A stretch of DNA of 44,884 nt, taken from the NCBI GenBank assembly GCA_028282105.1, contig JANQIO010000020.1:1-44884 (forward strand). Reading direction: 5' to 3'. The translations under genes and the position numbers were made by a program. Origin of the DNA: Halieaceae bacterium. Its GTDB lineage: Bacteria; Pseudomonadota; Gammaproteobacteria; Pseudomonadales; Halieaceae. The first letter of the stretch is position 1; the number at the start of each line of letters is the position of its first letter. Below, in pieces: positions 15,919-24,277 of the stretch. The notes under the pieces were generated by a model. That model was not told the origin of the DNA. It was given only the letters and a program-made list of their open reading frames with translations, and made no database searches.

Positions 15919-16389
15919 CTAGAACGGCCGATTGCTGCGCGGTGAGTGGTTGCCGATGCGCAGGCGGCCACGCAGCATGCCGAGCAGCTTGAGGCTGTCA
16001 TCCCGGTTGAGGAACTCACCCAGTGGGATCTCTTCCCCCTTGCTGAACAGGCTAATGGTGGGCCCGTCCCAGGGGTGCGCTTCGGGAGTCACTGAAAGGG
16101 CGGCATCATCGGCTGCAATCTCCCATTCACGCTTTGGGAAATAGTGCCCCTTCTGAATGCGCACGGTGGAGCCGCTGAGAGTAATCACATGGCGATAGCG
16201 CAGCTTCCAGCACACGTAGTAAAGCGCGCCACCGAGGGCCGTCATTTCCAGGCCCGCGAACGGCAGGATCGGCCAGGCGCCGATCGCGGCAAAGCCCATG
16301 GCAATCGCCCCCGACAGGCAACACATCAGGATCAATACGATTTTGTTGGTCTGCCAACTGGCGGAGCGGTTGGGTTCCGCGACGATCAT
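15919..16389 (-). CDS. DUF2244 membrane protein
   Basis: This protein of about 156 residues matches the DUF2244 family: an Asn-Arg-Ser N-terminal stretch, two adjacent membrane helices (VLILMCCLSGAIAMGFAAIG and the following segment to Leu-Tyr-Tyr) and a soluble C-terminal part with WEIAADDAALSV and GKEIPLGEFLN-like sequence (here GEEIPLGEFLN). The family often lies near cytochrome oxidase genes, but none are present here. The ATG at 16389 was preferred; a TTG at 16422 in the same frame would add 11 residues. It is convergent with the malonyl-CoA decarboxylase gene. Confidence 0.8.
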   Translation of the reverse strand: MIVAEPNRSASWQTNKIVLILMCCLSGAIAMGFAAIGAWPILPFAGLEMTALGGALYYVCWKLRYRHVITLSGSTVRIQKGHYFPKREWEIAADDAALSVTPEAHPWDGPTISLFSKGEEIPLGEFLNRDDSLKLLGMLRGRLRIGNHSPRSNRPF

Positions 16390-16493
16390 GTCGTCGTTGC
16401 CGGTGCGCTGCTTGTATACCAAGGTCTTGTCCGGAGCCGGTGATTATTTGATTCTATGGGTGCATACGCGGGCAGACAAGGCGGGGGTTCACG

Positions 16494-17333
16494 GTGGCTG
16501 AGCAGAGTACTGAACAGACCCTGATCAGGGCGGAAACACTGCAGGCGCGGCTCGGGGAAGTCGTGGTACTGGACTGTCGATTCAGTCTGGGCAATTCCGG
16601 GGCCGGGGCCCGCGCCTATGCCGAGGGTCATATTCCCTCAGCCCACTACCTGCACCTGGAACGGGACCTGTCGGGCCCGGTAGGGGAGCATGGTGGCCGC
16701 CACCCGCTGCCGGCGGCGGCGGATTTCGCGGCCCGACTGGCGCAGTTGGGGATTGATCGCAAGACCCCGGTGGTGGCTTACGATGACAACAACTTCGCCT
16801 TCGCGGCCCGCCTGTGGTGGATGATGCGCGCCCTGGACTACCGGGATGTGCGACTGCTGGACGGCGGACTGGCCGCCTGGCGCGCCGCCGGTGGTGGACT
16901 GGATACCGCCACGCCGCTGGCAAGGCCGGTAACAGTGCCGGTGGTGGGGGACTATCGCGGCACCCTGGACATGTCAGCCGTCAGGCATGCCCGCCAGGCT
17001 GACGCGCAGCTGGTGGATTCCCGTGACCCGCCTCGTTACCAGGGCCTGGAAGAACCCATAGACCCGGTGGCTGGCCATATCCCCGGTGCGCTCAACCTGC
17101 CCTGGCAGGGCGTCAGTGATCAGCAGGGCCTGGCGCTGTCCCCGCAAGCCCAGCGCGAACGGCTGGCGGTTCTGCCGCCCGACCGCGAGCTGGTGGTGTA
17201 CTGTGGCTCAGGAGTAACGGCCTGCGTGAACCTGCTGGCCCTCGAATTGGCCGGCTACCACGGTGCGCGCCTCTATCCAGGCAGTTGGAGTGATTGGTGC
17301 AGTTATCAGGAAAATCTTGAGGAACTGAGCTGA
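16494..17333 (+). CDS. sseA: 3-mercaptopyruvate-type sulfurtransferase (two rhodanese domains)
   Basis: This 279-residue protein has two tandem rhodanese domains. The N-terminal one (about 10-135) is inactive, and the C-terminal one (about 150-279) carries the active-site loop CGSGVTA with Cys237. That loop sequence is typical of 3-mercaptopyruvate sulfurtransferases; thiosulfate sulfurtransferases usually have CRxGx[RT]. The conserved DCRFSL, EGHIPSAHYL and LYPGSWSDWC segments support the family. The start is GTG after a G-rich stretch. Two copies of a 44-bp repeat follow the stop. Confidence 0.88.
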   Translation: MAEQSTEQTLIRAETLQARLGEVVVLDCRFSLGNSGAGARAYAEGHIPSAHYLHLERDLSGPVGEHGGRHPLPAAADFAARLAQLGIDRKTPVVAYDDNNFAFAARLWWMMRALDYRDVRLLDGGLAAWRAAGGGLDTATPLARPVTVPVVGDYRGTLDMSAVRHARQADAQLVDSRDPPRYQGLEEPIDPVAGHIPGALNLPWQGVSDQQGLALSPQAQRERLAVLPPDRELVVYCGSGVTACVNLLALELAGYHGARLYPGSWSDWCSYQENLEELS

Positions 17334-17338
17334 GGCCT

Positions 17339-17426
17339 CGGCTTTGCCCCGGCTCAGCGGGCGACTCCCAGAGCTAAGCTCACGGCTTTGCCCCGGCTCA
17401 GCGGGCGACTCCCAGAGCTAAGCTCA
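17339..17426 (+). repeat. Two tandem 44-bp repeats after the sulfurtransferase stop
   Basis: The segment 17339-17382 is repeated exactly at 17383-17426. Each unit contains GGCTCAGC and the palindrome GAGCTAAGCTC, which echo the GAGCTGAGG at the gene's own stop. It fills the gap between two convergent genes and could act as a bidirectional terminator region. Confidence 0.95.
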
Positions 17427-17454
17427 CGGCCCGTCCTGCTGCTACGCCCGCGGC

Positions 17455-17778
17455 TCAGTTCACCAGATCGGCGCACTTCACGCAGTAGGCCGTTTCCGGG
17501 ATCGCCTCAAGGCGGGCAAAGCCGATGTCTGCACCACAGCGGGCGCATTGCCCGTAGGTGTGATCTTCAATGCGCTGCAGAGCCGCCTTGATATGGGCGA
17601 TGGAAACCTGCGTCTCCTTGCCGATTTCCTCCAGCACATCGTCGTTTTCACGCTCTGTGGCCTGCTCTGCAAAGTCGCTGGAGAGGGTCTTGGTAATGTC
17701 TTTGGTGACGCCCGCCAGCCGGACTTCGTGATCAGCCAGCTTGGCTTCCAGTGCGGATTTTTGTTTTGTGTAGTCCAT
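17455..17778 (-). CDS. DksA/TraR-type zinc-finger protein
   Basis: This 107-residue protein has an N-terminal coiled-coil region (about 5-70) and a C-terminal C4 zinc finger with Cys78-x2-Cys81 and Cys99-x2-Cys102, in TYGQCARCGADIGF and AYCVKCADLVN. This is the TraR/DksA family, whose members act in the RNA polymerase secondary channel. The coiled-coil tip lacks an obvious copy of the DksA DxxDxA motif, so it is more like YbiI/TraR-type proteins. The ATG at 17778 is preceded by GGAGG at good spacing. It is convergent with the sulfurtransferase gene. Confidence 0.85.
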   Translation of the reverse strand: MDYTKQKSALEAKLADHEVRLAGVTKDITKTLSSDFAEQATERENDDVLEEIGKETQVSIAHIKAALQRIEDHTYGQCARCGADIGFARLEAIPETAYCVKCADLVN

Positions 17779-17851
17779 GTGGTCCTCCACTATCTCTCGA
17801 CAGCTGATGGTTATAGTGTAGCGGCTGGCGGAAATACCCCCATGATCTGTA

Positions 17852-18502
17852 TCAGAATTCTGGCGCGCAGTGCTGGGCGATCCAGTCGCCGTTGGCGGGG
17901 TGGGTAAAACCCAGGTAACGCGCATGCAGCAGCAATCGCGGCGCCATGCCCAGGGCTTGCTGGTGGGCGTACAGGTCACAGCCCAGGATCGGGTGGTCAA
18001 TAGCGGCCAGATGGAGGCGCAGCTGGTGTGATCGACCGGTTTCCGGCTTCAATAACAGCCGGCTGCGGTCTGCTTTGCGCTCCAGCACCTCAAAGCGGGT
18101 CAGCGCCTGTTTGCCGCGCTCTGGGCAGATTTTCTGCCGCGGGCGATTTGCCCAGTCCGGGGCAATGGGCAGGTCGATTTCGCCGGCGTCCTGCGCCACC
18201 TGGCCATAGACCACGGCGTCGTAAGCCTTGTGCACCCGGCGCTCCTGAAACTGCCGGCTGATGTGGGAGTGGGTGGCGGCGTCCAGCGGAATCACCATGA
18301 TGCCGGAGGTGTCGAGGTCCAGCCGATGCACAATGGAGGCGCTGGGGTAAGTCTTGCGGATGCGATTGATGACGCAGTCCTGATTGTCGGGGTGACGGCC
18401 CGGCACCGACAGCAGTAGCTGCGGTTTGCGGACAAACAGCAGGTGCGCATCGGCGTAGAGGATATCCACGGATTCCTCGCAGGGCGGTACGATATAGGTC
18501 AT
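17852..18502 (-). CDS. rluA: RluA-family pseudouridine synthase
   Basis: This 216-residue protein contains the RluA signature IVHRLDLDTSGIMV with the catalytic Asp, the LLSVPGR segment typical of RluA itself and the C-terminal ETGRSHQLRLHL block. E. coli RluA modifies U746 of 23S rRNA and U32 of several tRNAs; the short single-domain form here (no S4 domain) fits RluA rather than RluC/RluD. The chosen ATG at 18502 has no good ribosome binding site. It overlaps the start codon of the divergent methyltransferase gene. Confidence 0.87.
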   Translation of the reverse strand: MTYIVPPCEESVDILYADAHLLFVRKPQLLLSVPGRHPDNQDCVINRIRKTYPSASIVHRLDLDTSGIMVIPLDAATHSHISRQFQERRVHKAYDAVVYGQVAQDAGEIDLPIAPDWANRPRQKICPERGKQALTRFEVLERKADRSRLLLKPETGRSHQLRLHLAAIDHPILGCDLYAHQQALGMAPRLLLHARYLGFTHPANGDWIAQHCAPEF

Positions 18503-19202
18503 GGGGGAAGAATCGCGCGCTGTGACATCCATTCTACACCGGGAGCATGCCGGCCTTTCCAGGCTATTGCAGCAACACCTGCCTTTTGCCCGCGCCGAGT
18601 GCCAGGCGCTCCCCGATGAGCCGGCCCTGGCGCTGTACCTGTTGAATCCCGACTTTCCACAGCATGCGCTAACCGCCGAGCAAATGAACGCGGTGCTCAA
18701 CTACCCGGCCTACTGGGCTTTCTGCTGGGCCAGCGGCCAGGTGTTGGCGCGGCTGCTGCGCGAGCAGCCGGACCGGGTCCGCGGCCAGCGCGTGCTGGAT
18801 TTTGGTAGCGGTTCCGGGGTAGCCGGCATCGCCGCTGCGCGGCAGGGCGCGGCCGAAGTAGTGGCCTGCGACATCGATGCGGATGCCCTGGCGGCCACTG
18901 CAGCCAATGCGGCACTCAATCAGGTGTCGGTTGAGCTGCGGGACAACTTTGAAGCCTGCGAGGGGCACTTCGACACCATCCTGGTAGCGGATGTGCTCTA
19001 CGACCGTGACAACCTGCCCTGGTTGGATCGCCTGGCCGATCGCGCCGATCAGGTGCTGGTGGCCGACTCAAGGATTCGCAACTTCTCCCACCCGCGCTAC
19101 CGCAAGCTGGGAGAATGGCAGAGCAACACCTTGCCTGACCTGGATGAGTCACCGGAGTTCCGCCGGGTATCGATATACGTCAGCCACACCGGACAGGTTT
19201 GA
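18501..19202 (+). CDS. Class I SAM-dependent methyltransferase
   Basis: This protein of up to 233 residues has the SAM-binding motif VLDFGSGSGVAGIAAA near 100-115, an acidic loop VVACDIDADALAA and a post-motif VADVLYDRDNLPWLDRL. These resemble protein-lysine methyltransferases of the ETFB/METTL20 and nicotinamide N-methyltransferase-like group. The NYPAYWAFCWASGQVLARLL block is also characteristic of that group. The target is unknown. The ATG at 18501 gives the longest form. A GTG at 18522, preceded by GGGGGAAG, is a plausible alternative start seven codons later. Confidence 0.82.
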   Translation: MGEESRAVTSILHREHAGLSRLLQQHLPFARAECQALPDEPALALYLLNPDFPQHALTAEQMNAVLNYPAYWAFCWASGQVLARLLREQPDRVRGQRVLDFGSGSGVAGIAAARQGAAEVVACDIDADALAATAANAALNQVSVELRDNFEACEGHFDTILVADVLYDRDNLPWLDRLADRADQVLVADSRIRNFSHPRYRKLGEWQSNTLPDLDESPEFRRVSIYVSHTGQV

Positions 19203-19248
19203 GCACGCTCTTGCCTTACCGCTGACCTGGATCGCCGCGCACGGCGAA

Positions 19249-19557
19249 CTATCGATCGGGCGGCGGCGTTGCTGCGATGGCTGCGGCGAACTCCGCCATC
19301 TCGTCTGCGGTGTACCGGCTGTGAACCCGCTGTGTCGAGGGCGGCTGGTGGTTGCGGCTGACGCCGGGGCGGTGCTCGGTGGCGGGGCGGATCGGCCGCG
19401 GCACAAAGCCGCCGCCGCAGTTGGGGCAAACGTTCAGCAGCACCGTTTCCACGCAGTCGGCGCAGAAGGTGCACTCGTACGTGCAGATCCGGGCGTCTTC
19501 CGCGTCCGGCGGCAGGTCGCGGTCGCAACACTCGCAGTTGGGGCGCAGTTCCAGCAT
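19249..19557 (-). CDS. DUF1272 cysteine-rich protein
   Basis: This 102-residue protein opens with MLELRPNCECCDRDLPPDA and contains CTYECTFCADCVETVLLNVC followed by PNCGGGFVPRPIRP. These are the family hallmarks of DUF1272, a small zinc-binding-type domain with eight or more cysteines. The tail after residue 60 is low complexity. It begins 10 bases after the pdxJ stop on the same strand, so it is probably the last gene of that unit. Its function is unknown. Confidence 0.87.
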   Translation of the reverse strand: MLELRPNCECCDRDLPPDAEDARICTYECTFCADCVETVLLNVCPNCGGGFVPRPIRPATEHRPGVSRNHQPPSTQRVHSRYTADEMAEFAAAIAATPPPDR

Positions 19558-19567
19558 CCTGCCGTCG

Positions 19568-20356
19568 TCAGTGCCCGAGCGCGGTGCGATAAGCGGCGAT
19601 GGCGTTGGCGAAGCCCATGCGGATAGCATCCACGGTGAGCGCGTGGCCGATAGATACCTCGAGGACGCCGGGTATGGTCGCGAAGCGCGGCAGGTTGTTG
19701 AGGTCCAGGTCGTGGCCGGCGTTGACACCCAGCCCCAGTTCATTGGCGAGTTCGGCGGCGGTGCGGAAACGCTCAAATACCTCGTCCACATTGCGATTGT
19801 GCTTGCAGGCGTCGGCATAGCTCTCGGTGTAGAGCTCAATGCGGTCGGCGCCTGTCTGCGCGGCCAGTCGAATCTGTTCCCCGTCCGGGTCCATAAACAG
19901 GCTGCTTCGCACGCCAAGGGTTTTCAGCTGCCCGACAATGTCGGCAACGCGATCACCGTCCCGGCGCAGGTCAAAGCCGTGATCCGAGGTGAGCTGGTTG
20001 TCGCCGTCGGGCACCAGAGTGGCCTGGTGGGGCCGGGTTTCCTGTACCAGCGCCATGAAACCCGGATAGTCGCCGACGCCCTCGCGATCAGTCGCTCTGG
20101 ACGGTGCGAAGGGATTGCCCTCGATATTGAACTCCACCGGCCCACCGCCAGTGTGCGTGAGCCCCGACACCAGCGGGGCCAGTGCCAGGCAGTCGTCGGC
20201 GCGAATATGGCGCTGGTCGGGGCGCGGATGGACGGTGATACCATCCGCGCCCGCGTCCACCGCCATGCGCGCGTGCTCGGTCACGCTCGGGTTGGTGGTA
20301 TCCCGGGAGTTGCGAATCAGCGCAATCTTGTTGAGGTTGACGCTAAGGGCAATCAT
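19568..20356 (-). CDS. pdxJ: Pyridoxine 5'-phosphate synthase
   Basis: This 262-residue TIM-barrel enzyme closes the pyridoxine ring from 1-deoxyxylulose 5-phosphate and 3-amino-2-oxopropyl phosphate in vitamin B6 synthesis. Conserved blocks include LSVNLNKIALIRNSR, GADGITVHPRPDQRHI, EFNIEGNP, TLVPDGDNQLTSDHGFD, RIELYTESYA and NAGHDLDLNNL. The sequence is of the somewhat longer PdxJ variant with DNQLTSDHGFD. The start overlaps the cyclophilin stop by 4 bases (ATGA), so the two are translationally coupled. PdxJ more usually lies with recO/acpS, so this location is unusual for a gammaproteobacterium. Confidence 0.92.
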   Translation of the reverse strand: MIALSVNLNKIALIRNSRDTTNPSVTEHARMAVDAGADGITVHPRPDQRHIRADDCLALAPLVSGLTHTGGGPVEFNIEGNPFAPSRATDREGVGDYPGFMALVQETRPHQATLVPDGDNQLTSDHGFDLRRDGDRVADIVGQLKTLGVRSSLFMDPDGEQIRLAAQTGADRIELYTESYADACKHNRNVDEVFERFRTAAELANELGLGVNAGHDLDLNNLPRFATIPGVLEVSIGHALTVDAIRMGFANAIAAYRTALGH

Positions 20357-20943
20357 TCGCTGGCCGCGGGCTCCGGCGCTGCAGGCTCTGCTTCCTGGCC
20401 GACGATCACCACCTCATTGATCAGGATCGGCGTTACCGGCACGTCGCCATGGCCCATCATCTGGCCGGTGGGTTCGATAGCGATAGAGTCGACCACGAAC
20501 ATGCCGTCCACCACTTCACCGAACACGGTGTAGCCGGGGCTGCCGGGCGACCAGTCGAGGCGGAAGTTGTTGCGCACGTTGATAAAGAACTGGCTGGTGG
20601 CGCTGTCGGGTTCGTTAGTGCGAGCCATGGCGATGGTGCCACGCTCGTGGTGCAGGCGGTTGCGCGATTCGTTCTTGATCGGGTCACCGGTGGGCTTTTC
20701 CTCCATACGCGGCGTCATACCGCCACCCTGGATCATGAAGCCGGGAATCACCCGGTGAAAGATGGTGCCTTCATAGAACCCGCTTTCAGCGTAGCTGAGG
20801 AAGTTCTCCACGGTGACCGGCGCCTTGTCGGCAAACAGGCGCACAGTGATGTCACCGAAGCTGGTCTTGATGATGACCTGCGGGTCTTCCGCTGCGGCGG
20901 TTGTCGCTGCCGCCAGCAGCAGTGCGGCGATCCAGTGTTTCAT
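20353..20943 (-). CDS. ppiA: Periplasmic cyclophilin-type peptidyl-prolyl isomerase
   Basis: This 196-residue protein has a cleavable signal peptide (MKHWIAALLLAAATTAAAE) and a bacterial cyclophilin domain. Conserved active-site blocks are FHRVIPGFMIQGGG, the SATSQFFINV segment and the GYTVFGEVVDGM loop. It catalyses cis-trans isomerisation of prolyl bonds, here in the periplasm. The last 15 residues are an Ala/Pro/Glu-rich tail. An excellent ribosome binding site (AAGGAGGAA) precedes the ATG. It is followed directly by pdxJ and preceded by the SH3 protein gene on the same strand. Confidence 0.9.
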   Translation of the reverse strand: MKHWIAALLLAAATTAAAEDPQVIIKTSFGDITVRLFADKAPVTVENFLSYAESGFYEGTIFHRVIPGFMIQGGGMTPRMEEKPTGDPIKNESRNRLHHERGTIAMARTNEPDSATSQFFINVRNNFRLDWSPGSPGYTVFGEVVDGMFVVDSIAIEPTGQMMGHGDVPVTPILINEVVIVGQEAEPAAPEPAASE

Positions 20944-21010
20944 TGCTTCCTCCTTAAGGTTTTCGTCAAGGCCTGCGCTGTGGACGCTGGCTGCGAATAC
21001 TCAGCTCGAC

Positions 21011-21688
21011 TCAAGCCCAACTCGAACTGCTGCGCGGCCGGGGTCGCAGGCGCTGGGCAATCAGTGCAAGCAGCACGCCCCCCAGCACGGCCATGGCGCC
21101 GTTCATGAAAGCACGGCTGTCCTCGCTGTCCTTGAGACGCTGGTTCTCGGCTTCCAGCACCTCAATGCGGGTGTGCATGACCTGGCTTTCCTCGGTGAGC
21201 CGGCGATTGGTGATATCCAGGTTCAGCGCGTTGCTGGACAGGCGTTTGAGATCCTGTAACTCGCTCTCGCTGCTATCCAGCGCTTGCTCCAGCTCGGCCA
21301 CGCGTCCCTGGGCGCCGTTCAGCGCGGTGCGCGTCTCCACCAGCTGGGACCTAAGGCTGCCCTCGTCGCCCAGCAGGTTGTCATACATGGACTGCAGCGC
21401 CGCCAGGCGATCGGCGGCCGGTTCCTGTTCGGTGAGATAGCGGCTCAGCATCCAGCCCTCGGTGCCGTTGTCGGTGACCACCCGGGCGTAACCGGAATCC
21501 TCGTTGCTTTCCTCCACGGTTAGCCGGGTACCACTGGGCAGGCCGCGGTGAACGATACGGAATTCCGTGCCCTGGCCGCTGCGTAACGGCACGTAGAGCA
21601 CGTCGGTGATGTACCGGGTTTCCTGGGCGGCCACAGTAACGGAGTGCAGGGCCAGCGCGCACAGCCACGGCGTCAGGTAACGTTTCAT
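21011..21688 (-). CDS. TIGR04211-type SH3 domain protein (YgiM-like)
   Basis: This 225-residue protein has an N-terminal signal peptide (to about residue 21, VAAQ) and a bacterial SH3 domain (RYITDVLYVPLRSGQGTEFR through GWMLSRYLTEQ). A long coiled coil follows (about 90-190), then a C-terminal membrane helix (MNGAMAVLGGVLLALIAQRL) with a basic end. This is the layout of YgiM/TIGR04211 proteins, which are thought to be cell-envelope associated. The exact role is unknown. Confidence 0.88.
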   Translation of the reverse strand: MKRYLTPWLCALALHSVTVAAQETRYITDVLYVPLRSGQGTEFRIVHRGLPSGTRLTVEESNEDSGYARVVTDNGTEGWMLSRYLTEQEPAADRLAALQSMYDNLLGDEGSLRSQLVETRTALNGAQGRVAELEQALDSSESELQDLKRLSSNALNLDITNRRLTEESQVMHTRIEVLEAENQRLKDSEDSRAFMNGAMAVLGGVLLALIAQRLRPRPRSSSSWA

Positions 21689-21732
21689 GGAGCTTCGGTC
21701 CTTATACGTGTTCTCGGAGCGCCCGAAAGCGC

Positions 21733-22032
21733 TCAGGGTAAAACGATTTTGTAGGGCTTGACCACTACCCGGGCAAACACGCCGGCGGTCACGTAGGGGT
21801 CGGCATCGGCCCAGGCCTGCGCCGCCTCCAGGCTGTCGAACTCCGCGATGATCAGGCTGCCGGTGAAGCCGGCGTCACCCGGCTCCTCGGTGTCCAGTGC
21901 CGGGTGCGGGCCTGCCACCAGCAGGCGACCTTCCGCCTTTAGCACCTCAACCCGTTGCAGGTGCTCGGGACGCACCTGGGCGCGCAAGGGCAGGCTGTTG
22001 GCGACGTCTTCGCAGATGATGGCGTAATACAC
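21733..22032 (-). CDS. yciI: YciI family protein
   Basis: This 99-residue protein has the YciI ferredoxin-like fold pattern: [17 protein letters not shown] at the start, the R-x-E-H-L-x-R helix, the [10 protein letters not shown] strand, [20 protein letters not shown] and a [11 protein letters not shown] end. Conserved His and Asp residues in YciI proteins suggest an enzymatic role, which is unproven. The GTG start shares one base with the yciB stop (TAGTG), so translation is coupled, as in other gammaproteobacteria where yciI and yciB lie together. Confidence 0.9.
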   Translation of the reverse strand: MYYAIICEDVANSLPLRAQVRPEHLQRVEVLKAEGRLLVAGPHPALDTEEPGDAGFTGSLIIAEFDSLEAAQAWADADPYVTAGVFARVVVKPYKIVLP

Positions 22033-22640
22033 TAGTCTGGCTCCGCGGCGGCCTCGACCGGGGCGCCGTCTTCTTCGCTGAGGTGTGGCGCGATCATCAC
22101 GCCGGTGATAATGGTCAACAACAGGGTGAAACCAAAGGCGGAGTAAAGCTTGTAGCTCACCCAGAACGCCTCGCTGAACTGGTAGGCCACCACCAGGTTG
22201 AGGGCGCCGACCAGGGAGAAGTTGCCTACCCAGAGCCACAGCAGGCGGTTCCAAATCGGCTTTGGCAGGACAATCTGCGCACCCAGGGCGCGCTCAATCA
22301 GGTTGCGCTCGCCGATAAAATGGCTGGCGGCAAAGGCCAGAGCCATCACCCAGTTGAACACCGTGGGCTTCCAGAAAATGAAGGTCTGGTCGCGGAACAG
22401 CAGGGTGGCGCCGCCAAATACGCAGACTGCCGCCAGCAGCCACAGCAGGCGTTTTTCCAGCTCCCGGGTAAACACCCAGGTCAGCAGCACCTGCAGGGCG
22501 GTAGCGACTATGAGCACGGCAGTGGCGGAGAAAATGCCGTCCAGGGTGTAACTCCATTCCCCCACGGACACCGTGTCTCCGCGCATCTGGTAGGCAATGA
22601 AAAACAGGATGATCGGAATAAATTCCGCGAGTTGCTTCAT
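22032..22640 (-). CDS. yciB: Inner membrane-spanning septation protein YciB
   Basis: This 202-residue, five- to six-helix inner membrane protein opens with [19 protein letters not shown] and includes [20 protein letters not shown] and [15 protein letters not shown]. All are hallmarks of YciB (IspA/IspZ, septation protein A). In E. coli it interacts with cell elongation and division proteins. The C-terminal 15 residues are acidic. It is the first gene of the yciB-yciI pair and is divergent from rnm. Confidence 0.93.
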   Translation of the reverse strand: MKQLAEFIPIILFFIAYQMRGDTVSVGEWSYTLDGIFSATAVLIVATALQVLLTWVFTRELEKRLLWLLAAVCVFGGATLLFRDQTFIFWKPTVFNWVMALAFAASHFIGERNLIERALGAQIVLPKPIWNRLLWLWVGNFSLVGALNLVVAYQFSEAFWVSYKLYSAFGFTLLLTIITGVMIAPHLSEEDGAPVEAAAEPD

Positions 22641-22802
22641 GGAGGGGTCTCTATGTCAGCCTTGGCTGCTGCCGGATTCTCGATCTGTTGCTGTTGAGAG
22701 TCTGCTGGCAGAAAAAAGTTGCTGGAAAAATCCTGTGTCCTGGCGGAAAACGCCTGTCGAGAGCTATCGCTGATGTGGTGGAGTCTGGATAATGCTGGCC
22801 CC

Positions 22803-23654
22803 ATGATAATTGATTTCCACACCCATAGTCATGCCTCGGACGGAGCCCTCGCCCCGCGTGAACTGCTGCAGGAAGCCGCGGCTGCCGGGGTGCAGCAATT
22901 TGCGCTGACCGATCATGACACCGTGGCGGGGTACCGCGCGCTGGTGGAAGACGACGGCGCCGTGCCGGCGGGCATGCAACTGCTGGCGGGGACCGAACTG
23001 TCTACCCTGTGGAGCGGGGTGGGCATCCACGTGGTGGGCCTGGGAATGGACATCGATCACCCGGTGTTGCGCGCCGGGCTGGACGTGCTGGATGCCGCCC
23101 GCCGTGAGCGCGCCGGTCTGATCGCCGCGCGCCTGGAGAGACTGGGTATGCCCGGAGCCCTGGCCGGCGCACAGGCCGCGGCCGGGGTGAGCCAGATTGG
23201 TCGACCGCACTTCGCAGCATGGATGGTGGCCCAGGGTCACGTGAAAGATGCCAACCAGGCCTTTGACAAGTACCTGGGCGCGGGCAAGACCGGCGATGTG
23301 AAAACCTGCTGGCCATCGCTGGCCGAGGCCACCGGCTGGATTGTCGCCGCCGGCGGTACCGCGGTGCTGGCGCACCCGCTGAAGTACCGCATGACGCGCG
23401 CCAAGCTGAAACGCTGCCTGAAGGACTTTGCCAGCGCCGGGGGCAGCGCCATGGAGGTCTATTCCGGCCGCCAGACCGAAGAACAGACTCGCGACCTGTG
23501 CAAGCTGGCGGTGGCACAGGGGCTGCTGGCCTCCGTCGGCAGCGACTTCCACGCCCACTGGGATTACGGGCCGCGGCTGGGCTTTGATGTCTCGCGGCTA
23601 CCTGCCGATGTGGTGTTGCTGACTGCCGAGCGGCTCGGGCGGCAGGCCGCATGA
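22803..23654 (+). CDS. rnm: PHP-family 5'-3' exoribonuclease Rnm (YciV/TrpH)
   Basis: This 283-residue PHP-domain protein begins MIIDFHTHSHASDGALAP (metal ligands His-x-His). It also contains ALTDHDTVAGY, AGTELST, IGRPHFAAWMV, AVLAHPLKYRMT and a final VGSDFHAHW metal site. E. coli YciV/Rnm (RNase AM) is a 5'-3' exonuclease that matures the 5' ends of 23S, 16S and 5S rRNA and also degrades nucleotide 3',5'-bisphosphates. The ATG at 22803 is the family start. Its stop overlaps the yciO start (ATGA). No strong ribosome binding site is visible. Confidence 0.92.
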   Translation: MIIDFHTHSHASDGALAPRELLQEAAAAGVQQFALTDHDTVAGYRALVEDDGAVPAGMQLLAGTELSTLWSGVGIHVVGLGMDIDHPVLRAGLDVLDAARRERAGLIAARLERLGMPGALAGAQAAAGVSQIGRPHFAAWMVAQGHVKDANQAFDKYLGAGKTGDVKTCWPSLAEATGWIVAAGGTAVLAHPLKYRMTRAKLKRCLKDFASAGGSAMEVYSGRQTEEQTRDLCKLAVAQGLLASVGSDFHAHWDYGPRLGFDVSRLPADVVLLTAERLGRQAA

Positions 23655-24277
23655 GCCAGTTTTTCCAGGTGCACCCCGACAATCCGCAGGTGCGATTGGT
23701 GCGCCAGGCCGTGGATATCGTGCGCGCCGGGGGTGTGATCGTCTATCCCACGGACTCCGCCTATGCGCTGGGCTGCCATATTGGCGACAAGGATGCCCTC
23801 GACCGCATCCGCCGGATACGCAAGCTGGACAAGGACCACAACTTCACGCTGGTCTGCCGGGACCTGTCGGAGCTGGCGACCTATGCGCGGGTGGATAACG
23901 CCGCCTACCGGCTGCTGCGCAATAACACTCCCGGCGCCTACACCTTTATCCTGCAGGCCACCTCCGAAGTGCCGCGGCGCCTGAAACACCCGAAACGCAA
24001 GACCATTGGCCTGCGAGTGCCCGACAATCGCATTGCCCTGGACCTGTTGGCTGCCCTGGGGGAACCTCTGATGAGTGTCACCCTAATCATGCCGGGCGAC
24101 GAGTTCCCCCTTACCGACCCCTACGACATCCGCCATATGCTGGAACACGAGGTGGATTTGGTGATCGATGGCGGATTCTGCGGGCTGGAGCCCACCACGG
24201 TGATAGACCTGTCGGAGGGAGTGCCGCTGGTGGTGCGCGACGGCAAGGGCGAAAGCGAACCCTTTATGGCGGCTTGA
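23651..24277 (+). CDS. yciO: YciO/YrdC-type threonylcarbamoyl-AMP synthase-like protein
   Basis: This 208-residue protein of the Sua5/YrdC/YciO family contains GGVIVYPTDSAYALGC, RIRKLDKDHNFTLVC, the TPGAYTFIL segment and KRKTIGLRVPDN. The length and the KxR..[ST]xxN-type ATP/threonine-binding residues (K, R and S/N blocks) favour the YciO branch. Its activity in t6A tRNA modification is weaker than that of TsaC. It is coupled to rnm by a 4-base overlap. Its stop lies inside the first unit of a 41-bp tandem array. Confidence 0.9.
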   Translation: MSQFFQVHPDNPQVRLVRQAVDIVRAGGVIVYPTDSAYALGCHIGDKDALDRIRRIRKLDKDHNFTLVCRDLSELATYARVDNAAYRLLRNNTPGAYTFILQATSEVPRRLKHPKRKTIGLRVPDNRIALDLLAALGEPLMSVTLIMPGDEFPLTDPYDIRHMLEHEVDLVIDGGFCGLEPTTVIDLSEGVPLVVRDGKGESEPFMAA

